A DNA stretch of 64,000 nucleotides, from contig MTLY02000003.1 of assembly GCA_002011035.2 (NCBI GenBank), forward strand, positions 427,194 through 491,193, given 5' to 3'. This DNA comes from Candidatus Hecatella orcuttiae (GTDB lineage Archaea > Thermoproteota > Bathyarchaeia > Hecatellales > Hecatellaceae). The notes below the pieces were generated by a model that saw nothing but the letters and a program-made list of their open reading frames with translations, was not told the DNA's origin and did not search any database. The translations under genes were made by a program, and so were the position numbers. This document shows positions 45,897 through 55,125 of this stretch, piece by piece (position 1 is the first letter of the stretch; each line of letters starts with the position of its first letter).

Positions 45897-47866
45897 AGAA
45901 AAATCATCTGCTGTCCGTCGCCGTAATCGTCATCGCCTTGGTTATTCTTGGTTACGCCCTACCGGTAACAGGGCGGATGAGCGAAATAATCCTAACAGTC
46001 GAAGAAGAATCCGGCCGGCTGGCTGAAGCTGATTCTTCACCCAAGATCATAGAGATCACCGCGAAAAGGTTCACCTTCGAACCCAACATCATTCACGTAA
46101 AGCTGGGAGAGGAGGTAATCTTCAGGATAAAGAGCGCGGATGTCACCCACGGATTCTACATCGACGGCTACGATTACTTCGTAACCATCCCCCCGGGAGA
46201 AGTCGTGGATGTGGGGCCGATAATTTTCGACGGACCGGGTAAATTGAAGATAAGATGCGCGATAACGTGCGGGCCTCTGCATCCATTCATGGTTGCGGAC
46301 ATACTCGTGGAGCCCAATTATGTTTTCCCAGCCTTCATCTTCTTAACGTTAGGCATGTTCGGGGCCACCACTCTCTACATCAGCCGAGGGCCCAGTAACC
46401 GAATGCTGGGAGTTCCCCTTGACAAGGATGTTGACTTGCTGAGGGTTAAGATCGTAGGGCCTATTTTGAAGAAGATTCTCCAATGGAGGGGTATCCACTT
46501 TGCACTCATCTGGCCAAACCTTCTGATCTTTATGATCGTCTTAACAACAGCATTCTTCGGTAATCCAACAGGAAACAAGAACTTCTCCATAGCGGTAGTC
46601 TGGATACTTTGGTTTGCCGCTGTTGAATTTATGATACTCTTTGCTGGAAGACTATGGTGCACTGTCTGTCCTCTACCGGCTTTCGGAGAATGGCTTGCAA
46701 GAAGAAGACTTTACGGTGTTCACAGTCTGAGAAAGTGGCTGTCTTTGGGAAAAAAGTGGCCTAAAAGCTTGAACAACATGTGGATACCGGCCTTCGGTTT
46801 CTTAGGAATATCTCTCATCGTTCCTTGGCTTGTCACAAGACCCGTAGTGACCGGGTTTTTGTTCCTCATACTTATAGTGCTCCCTTTGATTCTACATCCA
46901 ATTTTTACCCGGAGATATTTCTGTCGCTCTGTCTGTCCGGCGGGCGGATACATAGGCCATCATTCTAACGCTTCGATCCTCGCTATTAGATGCCGGAATA
47001 AAACTGTCTGCGATAAGCATGTGGCTAAAGAGTGTATCGGTGGAAGTCCCAAAGGCTACGGTTGCCCTTGGGTGCTCTATCCGGGTGGCAACGACCAGAA
47101 CACCTACTGCGGTCAGTGTTTTGAATGCCTCAAATCTTGTCCCTTAGACAATATGACGCTGAAGCTGAGGATGATAGGCCAAGACCTAGCTAACCTAGCA
47201 ACCAAAGCCAAGGACAAGTTTGATGAGGCGTGGATGGATTTCATCAGATTTACCTTGGTCATCACTTACCAGCTGGTCTTTTTCGGCCCCTACTTCTGGT
47301 TTAAAGACTGGGGTAACATGGGGAATATCTTCGGAGCTAACCTGGCCACCATAGGACTTCTCACACCTTCTTTCCAAGGACTGAGCAACTGGTTCGGATG
47401 GGCGGTGATAGTGGGTGGCACTGCATTAGTAGGCTATCCTGCCCTGTTCTACGCCTTCTCTTGGCTGGCGAAGAAGACTGCCGGCGATGTTGAACACGCA
47501 CCTAAACAAGTCTTCCTCTCTTTCAGCTACGCCTTGACTCCCTACAGCCTGTTCCTTTGGCTGGCATTCGCCATCACCCTCGTAACCGTTAACTGGGCAT
47601 ATCCCCTAACGGCTTTTTCCGATCCTCTGGGGTGGGGTTGGAATCTGCTGGGAACCCGGTTTGCATGGAGACCAATCCTTCCGGATTTTCTGCCCTACTT
47701 CCAGCTACCGATTGTTCTTGTAGGGCTAGCTTTGGCGGTGAACAGCACCTACAACATCGCTGTGAGACTCTTCGGCGACCACGCTAAGGCTCTGAGAGCA
47801 TCAACGGTCATGGGTGTTTTGCACACCCTTGCCGCCTTGGTTTTCATCTGGATTATATCGGGGTGA
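45893..47866 (+). CDS. CuA-type cupredoxin domain fused to NapH/NosR-like membrane 4Fe-4S polyferredoxin
   Basis: KIRCAITCGPLHPFM (C-x3-C-x3-H-x2-M CuA ligand set); LWCTVCPLPAFGEW; YFCRSVCPAGG; YCGQCFECLKSCP; multiple TM helices. Confidence 0.85.
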   Translation: MKKNHLLSVAVIVIALVILGYALPVTGRMSEIILTVEEESGRLAEADSSPKIIEITAKRFTFEPNIIHVKLGEEVIFRIKSADVTHGFYIDGYDYFVTIPPGEVVDVGPIIFDGPGKLKIRCAITCGPLHPFMVADILVEPNYVFPAFIFLTLGMFGATTLYISRGPSNRMLGVPLDKDVDLLRVKIVGPILKKILQWRGIHFALIWPNLLIFMIVLTTAFFGNPTGNKNFSIAVVWILWFAAVEFMILFAGRLWCTVCPLPAFGEWLARRRLYGVHSLRKWLSLGKKWPKSLNNMWIPAFGFLGISLIVPWLVTRPVVTGFLFLILIVLPLILHPIFTRRYFCRSVCPAGGYIGHHSNASILAIRCRNKTVCDKHVAKECIGGSPKGYGCPWVLYPGGNDQNTYCGQCFECLKSCPLDNMTLKLRMIGQDLANLATKAKDKFDEAWMDFIRFTLVITYQLVFFGPYFWFKDWGNMGNIFGANLATIGLLTPSFQGLSNWFGWAVIVGGTALVGYPALFYAFSWLAKKTAGDVEHAPKQVFLSFSYALTPYSLFLWLAFAITLVTVNWAYPLTAFSDPLGWGWNLLGTRFAWRPILPDFLPYFQLPIVLVGLALAVNSTYNIAVRLFGDHAKALRASTVMGVLHTLAALVFIWIISG

Positions 47867-48270
47867 ATGAAGTGATGAAGAAAACTGTACTGTTGTGGGA
47901 AAGCATTGCATTGCTCTTGGTAGTCGTCGCTGTGGCCGCGTTTTTCCTTCCTTTGGCAGATGGGATTTTCATGCCGAGGGAGCCGGACGAGATTGTGGTA
48001 AGGATGAGCATCAAGGAAAGCGGAGGCTTCGACCCCGAAGTCATAACCGTGAAGAAAGGGCAGACTGTCCGGTTGGTCCTCATAAGCATGGATGTTTCCC
48101 ACGGCTTCACTGTCGAAGGCCTTGACATCGACGTGAAGATTGTTAATCCGGAAAAGAAGGTGGTGGTGGAGTTCACACCTGAGGAAGAGGGAGTCTACAT
48201 GTTTAAATGTACAGTTCAATGCAGCCCCCTCCACCACTACATGAGGGGACTGTTCATAGTGGAGGGTTAG
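47863..48270 (+). CDS. Membrane-anchored CuA-type cupredoxin (COX2-like)
   Basis: N-terminal TM; SHGFTVEGLDIDVKI; MFKCTVQCSPLHHYMRG (C-x3-C-x3-H-x2-M). Confidence 0.88.
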   Translation: MNEVMKKTVLLWESIALLLVVVAVAAFFLPLADGIFMPREPDEIVVRMSIKESGGFDPEVITVKKGQTVRLVLISMDVSHGFTVEGLDIDVKIVNPEKKVVVEFTPEEEGVYMFKCTVQCSPLHHYMRGLFIVEG

Positions 48271-48272
48271 AG

Positions 48273-48800
48273 ATGAAAAACAGCGTCTTAGCTCGGTTGT
48301 TGAAATTTCCGCCTTTGGTTTTCTTTCTTCTCCTGATCCTAAGCTTCACCGCCTTCCAAGGATACGTTTCACTTGTAGGAGTGGGGGAAGCGGAAGAGTT
48401 TCCACACATGGAACCGATAGTCACGACGGATAGCGAAACCTATTCCAGAGACTCTTTTGTGTACATCCACGTCAAGGTCAGTACGCATCCTCATGAGCAT
48501 GTCCATGAGGAGGAGGCTGTGGTAGAGGAGCATGTCCATGAGGAGGAGGCTGTGGTAGAGGAGCATGTCCATGAGGAGGAGGCTGTTTTTGAAGGAGCTG
48601 AAGTTATCCTCATCATCTACGACCCAGAAGGTAACGTGTTTGCAGACCTGAGAGGAATAACCAATCAAGATGGAGAGATGATGTTTGAGGTTTACATAGG
48701 AGCTGATGACCCGACCGGCATCTACACTATCATCCCTGAAGCCAGCTTCAAAGGCTCACCTATCGTGATAGGGGAAACAGCCTATTTTAGAGTGACTTGA
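48273..48800 (+). CDS. Exported/anchored protein with His/Glu-rich tandem repeats and Ig-like domain
   Basis: Signal-like N-terminus MKNSVLARLLKFPPLVFFLLLILSFTAF; HPHEHVHEEEAVVEEHVHEEEAVVEEHVHEEEAV; ATG at 48273 preferred over the track start. Confidence 0.75.
   Translation: MKNSVLARLLKFPPLVFFLLLILSFTAFQGYVSLVGVGEAEEFPHMEPIVTTDSETYSRDSFVYIHVKVSTHPHEHVHEEEAVVEEHVHEEEAVVEEHVHEEEAVFEGAEVILIIYDPEGNVFADLRGITNQDGEMMFEVYIGADDPTGIYTIIPEASFKGSPIVIGETAYFRVT
48498..48596 (+). repeat. Three in-frame tandem copies of a 33-nt unit encoding HVHEEEAVVEE
   Basis: catgtccatgaggaggaggctgtggtagaggag at 48498 and 48531 (identical), third copy at 48564 diverging at its 3' end. Confidence 0.97.
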
Positions 48801-48875
48801 GAAAGGCTGAAAAGCAGTTTTTCTCAGATGATTTCTCCTTTAACCCCGCGAAATATTTTTTCGGCAGAAAATCTG

Positions 48876-50906
48876 TTAGAGCACTAAGAGAAGAGGCGCT
48901 GCCACTATCAAGGGAGCGAAGATCACCGACAGCATGTTGATGGCTTTAATCATAGGGTTAATGGCCGGACCTGCTGTGTCCTTGAAGGGGTCGCCCACCG
49001 TGTCCCCTATGACTGTGGCCGCGTGGGTTGGCGACCGCTTTCCTCCCAGCTTTCCTGTTTCCACGTATTTCTTGGCATTGTCCCAAGCTCCGCCGCCGTT
49101 GGCCATGAAGAGAGCTAAAGCCAGCCCGGTTACGATGGCGCCGATGAGCAAGCCGCCTAAAGCTTCAGCGCCCAATATGAAGCCTACTAGGATGGGTGAC
49201 AGAACGGCTAAAAGGCCGGGGAGAGCCATCCCCCTCAAGGCGGTGCGGACGCTTATGTCTACGCATCGGCCGTAGTTCGGTTTGGCTTTTCCCTCCATGA
49301 TGCCTGCAATCTCCCTAAACTGCCTTCGGACCTCCTCCACCATTCGGAAGGCACCCTTGCCCACGCCTTTGAGGCAGAGGGATGAGAAAATGAAAGTGAT
49401 CCCTCCACCCAGCAGCAAACCTACCAGCACCCTAGCGTCCATGATGTTGATGACGGGATTGTCCAAGGAAATACCGCCGCCGAACTTGGCGACTTCTAGG
49501 ACGTAGGCGAAGAGAAGGGATAAAGCCGCCAGCCCCGCTGAGCCGATGGCGAAGACCTTGGTTAAAGCCTTGGTGGTGTTGCCCACGGCGTCCAAGGCGT
49601 CGGTGACCTCCCTCACCTCGGGGGACAGTTCAGCCATTTCTGCTATTCCCCCTGCGTTGTCCACGATGGGACCGTAGGCGTCTACGGAGACGATTATCCC
49701 CGCGACGGAAAGCATGGACATGGCGGCTATGGCCACGCCGTAGAAGCCCACCACACCTCCCCCGGCTAGGAAGTAGGCGGCTATGACGCCTCCGCAGATG
49801 ACGAGGATGGGGAGGATGGTGCTTTCCATGGCGTTGGCCAAGCCTGAGATGATGTTGATTCCCGGCCCTGCTTGGGAGGCCTCCGCAACCTTGCGCACAG
49901 GGCTGTGCTCGTAGGAAGTATAATAGTCGGTTAGAAGAGCCAGGAGAACCACGATCACCACGCCTACGATAGTTGTGTAGAAGATTCCCATGCCCATCCC
50001 GGTGTAGACGGTCAGAATGTAGAATCCGGCGATGGATACGGCCACTGTGACAGCTATCCCTTGGAGAATGGCTGAAGTAGGACTCCCAGTCTTCCTGATT
50101 CTCACAAAAAAAGTGCCGACGATGGTGGCGAAAATGGCAACAGCTCCCAAAAGCAGCGGATAGGTAACCCTCTGAGCGTTGAAGACCGGAAAAGCCCCCA
50201 AAAGCATGGCTCCGATGATGGTCACAGCGTAGGTTTCGAAGAGATCCGCAGCCATCCCGGCCACATCCCCCACGTTGTCCCCCACGGCGTCGGCTATCAC
50301 CGCCGGGTTTCGAGGGTCATCCTCCGGTATCCCCGCCTCCACCTTCCCCACCAAGTCCGCTCCCACGTCGGCGGATTTGGTGTAGATTCCTCCCCCTATC
50401 CTGGCAAAGAGGGCTACAAGGCTTCCTCCGAAGCCGAAGCCTGCGAAGAGAATAGGGTCGGTCCAGAGGAAGTAGAAGACGGTCACGCCCATCAAGGCTA
50501 ATCCCACCATGAACAAGCCCATCACAGCTCCGCCTTTGAAGGCTACCCGCAACGCAGCGCCTATGCCCCTGTGGGCAGCGTTGGCCGTTCGGACGTTGGC
50601 CTTGACGGCCACGTTCATGCCTAGGTAGCCCGCTAAGGCGGAAAGACAGGCTCCTGCGATGAAGGAAACCCCGGTGTTCCAGTTGATGGCTAGACCCAGC
50701 ACCACACCTACGATGACCATGAGGGTTAGCAATGCGCGGTATTGCCTGCTGAGGTAGGCTTGAGCTCCTTCCCTGATAGCCTCGTAGATTTCCCTCATCC
50801 GAGGGTTCCCCAGTTCCTCTTTTAGGATGCTCCAGACGAGGTAGCCGACGAAACCTAAGGCGGCGAGAGAAGCCATAGGCGCGATTATAATAGGCTCCAT
50901 GGTCAC
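48876..50906 (-). CDS. hppA: Membrane-bound pyrophosphatase, predicted K+-independent H+-pumping type
   Basis: GGGIYTKSADVGADLVGKVEAGIPEDDPRNPAVIADAVGDNVGD; GNTTKALTK (Lys rather than Ala at the K+-dependence site). Confidence 0.95.
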   Translation of the reverse strand: MTMEPIIIAPMASLAALGFVGYLVWSILKEELGNPRMREIYEAIREGAQAYLSRQYRALLTLMVIVGVVLGLAINWNTGVSFIAGACLSALAGYLGMNVAVKANVRTANAAHRGIGAALRVAFKGGAVMGLFMVGLALMGVTVFYFLWTDPILFAGFGFGGSLVALFARIGGGIYTKSADVGADLVGKVEAGIPEDDPRNPAVIADAVGDNVGDVAGMAADLFETYAVTIIGAMLLGAFPVFNAQRVTYPLLLGAVAIFATIVGTFFVRIRKTGSPTSAILQGIAVTVAVSIAGFYILTVYTGMGMGIFYTTIVGVVIVVLLALLTDYYTSYEHSPVRKVAEASQAGPGINIISGLANAMESTILPILVICGGVIAAYFLAGGGVVGFYGVAIAAMSMLSVAGIIVSVDAYGPIVDNAGGIAEMAELSPEVREVTDALDAVGNTTKALTKVFAIGSAGLAALSLLFAYVLEVAKFGGGISLDNPVINIMDARVLVGLLLGGGITFIFSSLCLKGVGKGAFRMVEEVRRQFREIAGIMEGKAKPNYGRCVDISVRTALRGMALPGLLAVLSPILVGFILGAEALGGLLIGAIVTGLALALFMANGGGAWDNAKKYVETGKLGGKRSPTHAATVIGDTVGDPFKDTAGPAINPMIKAINMLSVIFAPLIVAAPLLLVL

Positions 50907-51018
50907 TCAGCCTATGCCAGTAAAATCTAACTTTAACTCTATTTGAGCTAGGTTTATAAATATTCCATTCGCGGAGAATTAAGCGGCTTGAAGCTTTATA
51001 ATCCTGAAGTGCTTCCCC

Positions 51019-52827
51019 ATGCAAACCCCGGCGGGGTTCCCCTTGCCCATCCGACAGCCCATCGTCGTCGTCTTAGGTCATGTCGACCACGGGAAAACCA
51101 CCCTCCTAGACAGAATTAGAGGAACGGCTGTAGCGGCCCGGGAGCCGGGAGCCATCTCCCAGCACATAGGGGCCAGCTTTGTTCCCGCTCAGGTTCTGGC
51201 TGACATCTGCCGTGGGCTGTTGGAGGTTTTCCGGTTCAAAATAGACATCCCCGGCTTGCTTTTCATAGACACCCCCGGCCACTCGGCTTTTTCCAACCTG
51301 CGAAGGCGAGGTGGCTCGGTGGCGGACATCGCCATCCTCGTCATCGACCTCATGGAGGGAGTGAAGCCTCAGACAGCGGAATCCATAGATATATTGAAGG
51401 CTCGAAAAACTCCCTTTGTGGTTGCTGCCAACAAACTCGACATGGTTCCCGGCTGGCGGTCTACGGAGGGAGGCAGCTTCCTTGAGTCCGTGAAGAAGAT
51501 GGGGCTGCCTGTTGTTAAGGTTTTGGATGAAAAAATCTACTTCATCGTGGGGAGTTTAGCTGAGTTTAAGCTGAGCGGGGAAAGATTTGACCGGGTGAGG
51601 GACTTTAGAAAAAACGTGGCGATAGTTCCGGTAAGCGCAAAAACTGGAGAAGGGCTGCCCGACCTCCTCACTGTCTTGGTGGGGCTGACCCAGCAATATA
51701 TGAAAGAGCGACTCGTAGTCTCTGAGGGAGGCGCCTGCGGCACGATTTTAGAGGTTAAGGAAGACCCCGGGCTCGGTGTCAACGTCAACACCATAATCTA
51801 CGATGGAGTTCTTCGAGAAAACGACACACTGGTGGTGGGAGGTAAGCAGAAGGTTTTCACCACCAAGGTTCGAGCCATCCTTGTACCGAAGCCTCTGGAC
51901 GAAATAAGAGACCCTAGGGAAAAATTCTTGAAAATCAAAGAAGTTCCCGCCGCCGCAGGGGTTAAGATAGTGGCCCCGGGACTTGAAGAAGCCCTGCCTG
52001 GAAGCCCCCTCTATGCTCTCTCCGAAGATTCCACCCCGGAGCAGTTGGTCTCTAAGGTTAGGGAAGAAATAGAGGGGGTGAGAATCTCCACCGACAAAGT
52101 CGGCGTAGTCCTCAAAGCGGACACCCTCGGCTCTTTGGAAGCCTTGGTAGGTGAGCTGGAATCCTCCAACATCCCCGTTCGACTGGCGGATGTGGGAGAC
52201 ATATCCAGAAGAGACGTGGTGGAAGCGGAGGTTGTGAAGGCTGAGGAGCCCGCCTACGGTGTGGTCTTAGGCTTCAACGTGAAGGTTCTTCCCGACGCTG
52301 CGGAGGAGGCTTCGAAGCGAGGCGTGCTGATATTTCAGAACAACGTCATCTACGGGTTGCTGGAAGAATATTTAGAATGGATGGGAAGCCTCAAGGAGAG
52401 GGAAACCCGGAAAGCCTTGGAATCTCTGTGGCGGCCGGCTAAGCTGAAGGTGCTCAAAGGCCTTGTTTTCCGCAGAAGCAAACCCGCCATCTTCGGAGTG
52501 GAGGTCCTAGCTGGAACGGTTAAATCCGGCTCCCCAATCATCCGAGCCAACGGGGTGGAAGTTGGAAAAATCGTTCAAATACAGGATAAAGGCGAAACCA
52601 TTCCACAAGCATCCAAGGGCATGCAGGTAGCCGTCTCCATGAAGGAGCCCACAGTAGGACGCCACATCCGGGAGGAAGACATCCTGTATGTGGATGTTCC
52701 CGAAAGCCATGTTAAGCTTCTCCGCAGCGAATACCAAAACATCCTAAGCAGGGATGAAATCGAATGCCTCAACGAGTTCGTCGAAATTAAAAGGAAAACA
52801 GCCCCATACTTCGCCTTCGGCACCTAA
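51019..52827 (+). CDS. infB: Translation initiation factor aIF5B
   Basis: VVLGHVDHGKTTLLDRIRGTAVA, FIDTPGHSAFSNLRRRGG. Confidence 0.97.
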   Translation: MQTPAGFPLPIRQPIVVVLGHVDHGKTTLLDRIRGTAVAAREPGAISQHIGASFVPAQVLADICRGLLEVFRFKIDIPGLLFIDTPGHSAFSNLRRRGGSVADIAILVIDLMEGVKPQTAESIDILKARKTPFVVAANKLDMVPGWRSTEGGSFLESVKKMGLPVVKVLDEKIYFIVGSLAEFKLSGERFDRVRDFRKNVAIVPVSAKTGEGLPDLLTVLVGLTQQYMKERLVVSEGGACGTILEVKEDPGLGVNVNTIIYDGVLRENDTLVVGGKQKVFTTKVRAILVPKPLDEIRDPREKFLKIKEVPAAAGVKIVAPGLEEALPGSPLYALSEDSTPEQLVSKVREEIEGVRISTDKVGVVLKADTLGSLEALVGELESSNIPVRLADVGDISRRDVVEAEVVKAEEPAYGVVLGFNVKVLPDAAEEASKRGVLIFQNNVIYGLLEEYLEWMGSLKERETRKALESLWRPAKLKVLKGLVFRRSKPAIFGVEVLAGTVKSGSPIIRANGVEVGKIVQIQDKGETIPQASKGMQVAVSMKEPTVGRHIREEDILYVDVPESHVKLLRSEYQNILSRDEIECLNEFVEIKRKTAPYFAFGT

Positions 52828-52915
52828 CCCTCCCTTTTCAGGGACGAAATTCTTAATAACAGCCAAACCCCCATCCACTCTAAGGTTTTACCCACGGCTT
52901 TCTCGTCAAAGGTAG

Positions 52916-53260
52916 GTGTCCGAGCTGGCTTCAGAAAGGGGAAAAAGCGAAAAACAGCCTGAGAGTTCAGAGGAGCCCATCAAAGTTAACGTCAAGTTCT
53001 TCACAACCCTGAGGGAGATGGTGGGCAAGAGAAACGAAGAATTCACCCTCCCCCCTACCGCCACCGTGGAAAATCTTCTGGAAATACTCTGCAAAACCTA
53101 CGGGCCGTCCTTCGCAGAATACCTCTTTGAGGGAGGGAAGCTCAGGTCCTACCTGCAAATCCTCGTCGACGGGAAAAACGTGAACCTTCTCGAAGGGCTT
53201 AAGACCCGGTTGAAAAACGGAACCTCCTTGGCAATTTTACCGCCCGCGGGGGGAGGCTGA
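52916..53260 (+). CDS. Ubiquitin-like MoaD/SAMP-family protein
   Basis: KFFTTLREMVGKRNEEFTLPPTATVENLLEIL...AILPPAGGG with C-terminal Gly-Gly. Confidence 0.88.
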   Translation: MSELASERGKSEKQPESSEEPIKVNVKFFTTLREMVGKRNEEFTLPPTATVENLLEILCKTYGPSFAEYLFEGGKLRSYLQILVDGKNVNLLEGLKTRLKNGTSLAILPPAGGG

Positions 53261-53305
53261 AAGCACAGGCGGCTCCTGCGCCCACAAAAAACCGGGAGCA
53301 AACCG

Positions 53306-54625
53306 ATGGACCGGGAGGTTTCCAAGCTGGCAGCCGTGGAAGAAGCTCCAAAGGTTTACGTAGAAAGCTTCGGCTGTTCTTCCAACATGGCTGACGGAGA
53401 AAGGATCGCCGGATGCCTTCAAGCAGCCGGCTACACCCTTGTCCCTCAACCGTCCGAAGCGGGAATAGTCATCTACAATACCTGCGCTGTGAAGGCTCCC
53501 ACTGAAAACAAGACCCTCACCCTCCTTCAAAAGGTGCCTCCCGGCAAAAAATTGGTAGTAGCCGGCTGCCTGCCTCTCATCAATTTCCCGAGGCTGAAAA
53601 AGGAGGTCAGATTCGACGGAGCTATAGGGCCGGCTCCCGGGACTGAAATAGTCGACTTGGTTAGAAAGGTTGAGATGGGGGAAAAACCCGTTCTCCTCGA
53701 GAAAGGCTGGAAACCGCCTCTTTCTCTACCTAAAATTTCAACCTCACCCGTCAGGACTATAATACCCGTAGCTTACGGCTGCCTCAACGCATGCAGCTTT
53801 TGCTGCGTCCGCTTTGCTAGGGGTAGGCTGAGAAGCTATCCTATAGAGGATGTTGTTGAATACGTGAAGAAGGAAGTGAAGCTAGGGCGGCGGGAATTCT
53901 GGTTTACAGGGCAAGACCTCTCCTGCTATGGCAGAGACCTAGGCGTAGACCTTCCCACCCTCTTAGAAGCCGTAACCAAGGTCGAAGGACGGTTTTTCAT
54001 CCGCGTAGGCATGGTGAACCCCCGCGGCTTCTCGAACTCCTTCCTAGAAGGGTTGCTGAAAGCCTACGAAAGCCCCAAGGTCTTCAAATTTCTCCACATC
54101 CCCCTTCAGAGCGGCGACGATGAAGTTTTGAAACTGATGAACCGAGGCTACACGGTGGAGGAGTTCAGAGACATCGTTTCCCAATTCCGCCGAAAATTTC
54201 CCCAGCTAACTCTAGCCACAGACATCATATGCGGACATCCCGGGGAATCCGAAGAAGCCCACCGCCGGACCATTAGGTTGCTGGAGGAGATCAGACCCGA
54301 CATCGTCAATGTTTCAAAATTTTTCCCCAGACCCGGCACACCCGCCCAAGAGATGAACCCGCTTCCCTCCTGGAAGGTTAAGGAAAGAACCAGAAAACTG
54401 GCGCAAATATGCAGAAACATAGCTTGGGATAAAAACCGAAAATGGCTGGGTTGGAAGGGGGAGATCCTTGTAGAGGAAAAGGGGAGGGGGGACTCTTGGA
54501 TTGGACGGAATATCGCCTACAAGCCTGTGGCCGTGAAGAGTACAGAGAACCTTTTGGGGAGGTTTCTTGAGGTAAGGGTTGTAGAAACTTTTTCAACTCA
54601 TTTAGAGGCTGTATTGCTTCAATAG
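53306..54625 (+). CDS. tRNA t6A37 methylthiotransferase (MiaB/CDKAL1-like radical SAM)
   Basis: VESFGCSSNMADGERIAG, NTCAVKAPTENKT, VAYGCLNACSFCCVRFARG, C-terminal TRAM-like region. Confidence 0.93.
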   Translation: MDREVSKLAAVEEAPKVYVESFGCSSNMADGERIAGCLQAAGYTLVPQPSEAGIVIYNTCAVKAPTENKTLTLLQKVPPGKKLVVAGCLPLINFPRLKKEVRFDGAIGPAPGTEIVDLVRKVEMGEKPVLLEKGWKPPLSLPKISTSPVRTIIPVAYGCLNACSFCCVRFARGRLRSYPIEDVVEYVKKEVKLGRREFWFTGQDLSCYGRDLGVDLPTLLEAVTKVEGRFFIRVGMVNPRGFSNSFLEGLLKAYESPKVFKFLHIPLQSGDDEVLKLMNRGYTVEEFRDIVSQFRRKFPQLTLATDIICGHPGESEEAHRRTIRLLEEIRPDIVNVSKFFPRPGTPAQEMNPLPSWKVKERTRKLAQICRNIAWDKNRKWLGWKGEILVEEKGRGDSWIGRNIAYKPVAVKSTENLLGRFLEVRVVETFSTHLEAVLLQ

Positions 54626-54801
54626 GCTTGATATGAAGCTTTTCAGTTAGACTTGAAGGGATGCGACTGGTTGCTGGGGAAAGTAATGGATTACAGAAAT
54701 GTTAAAAACAAAATTTTCGAAGTATGATATTTGACATATTCGATGCTATTGGAAAAACGCTTGCATAGAATTCTTTATATAAGCAAAGAACATTCGTATT
54801 T

Positions 54802-54823
54802 CAATTTAAATACAATTTAAATA
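54802..54823 (+). promoter_or_regulatory. Tandem duplicated TATA-like element CAATTTAAATA x2
   Basis: Perfect 11-nt direct repeat at 54802-54812 and 54813-54823, about 57-78 nt upstream of the 52-aa ORF. Confidence 0.55.
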
Positions 54824-54879
54824 CATATTATATATTACATAAGCCTCCACTATAACACCACATTCAGGGAGTGAGATAG

Positions 54880-55038
54880 ATGAAAGTAATCCCCGTACTC
54901 GTCGCCGAAGACCTAGGAAGAACCCCCCTGCCAAGGAGTGATGCTGTCTTGTACGATTTGGAAGAACATGAAGTTGAAGCAGAAAAGGTTGAAATGGTAA
55001 ACCTGAATCTAAACCTCGACCAAATGGAAGAATACTGA
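54880..55038 (+). CDS. Candidate 52-aa small protein, not in the supplied ORF track
   Basis: MKVIPVLVAEDLGRTPLPRSDAVLYDLEEHEVEAEKVEMVNLNLNLDQMEEY; upstream gggagtgag SD-like sequence, duplicated TATA-like box, downstream T-rich tract. Confidence 0.55.
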   Translation: MKVIPVLVAEDLGRTPLPRSDAVLYDLEEHEVEAEKVEMVNLNLNLDQMEEY

Positions 55039-55125
55039 ATTTTCTTCCATCCCCCTTCTTTCTGAACAAACTATGTTTAAGGTTTTCATAAAAGTTTCCC
55101 TGTTCTTTTCGACGAAGCTGGCGGG

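Noticed and set aside
45893-48270. Annotating the locus as a nitrous oxide reductase (nos) or cytochrome oxidase operon
   Set aside because: Only CuA-like domains and a polyferredoxin are present; no NosZ propeller or heme-copper catalytic subunit in the window.
48498-48596. CRISPR-like repeat
   Set aside because: Tandem without spacers and in frame within a coding sequence; a protein repeat.
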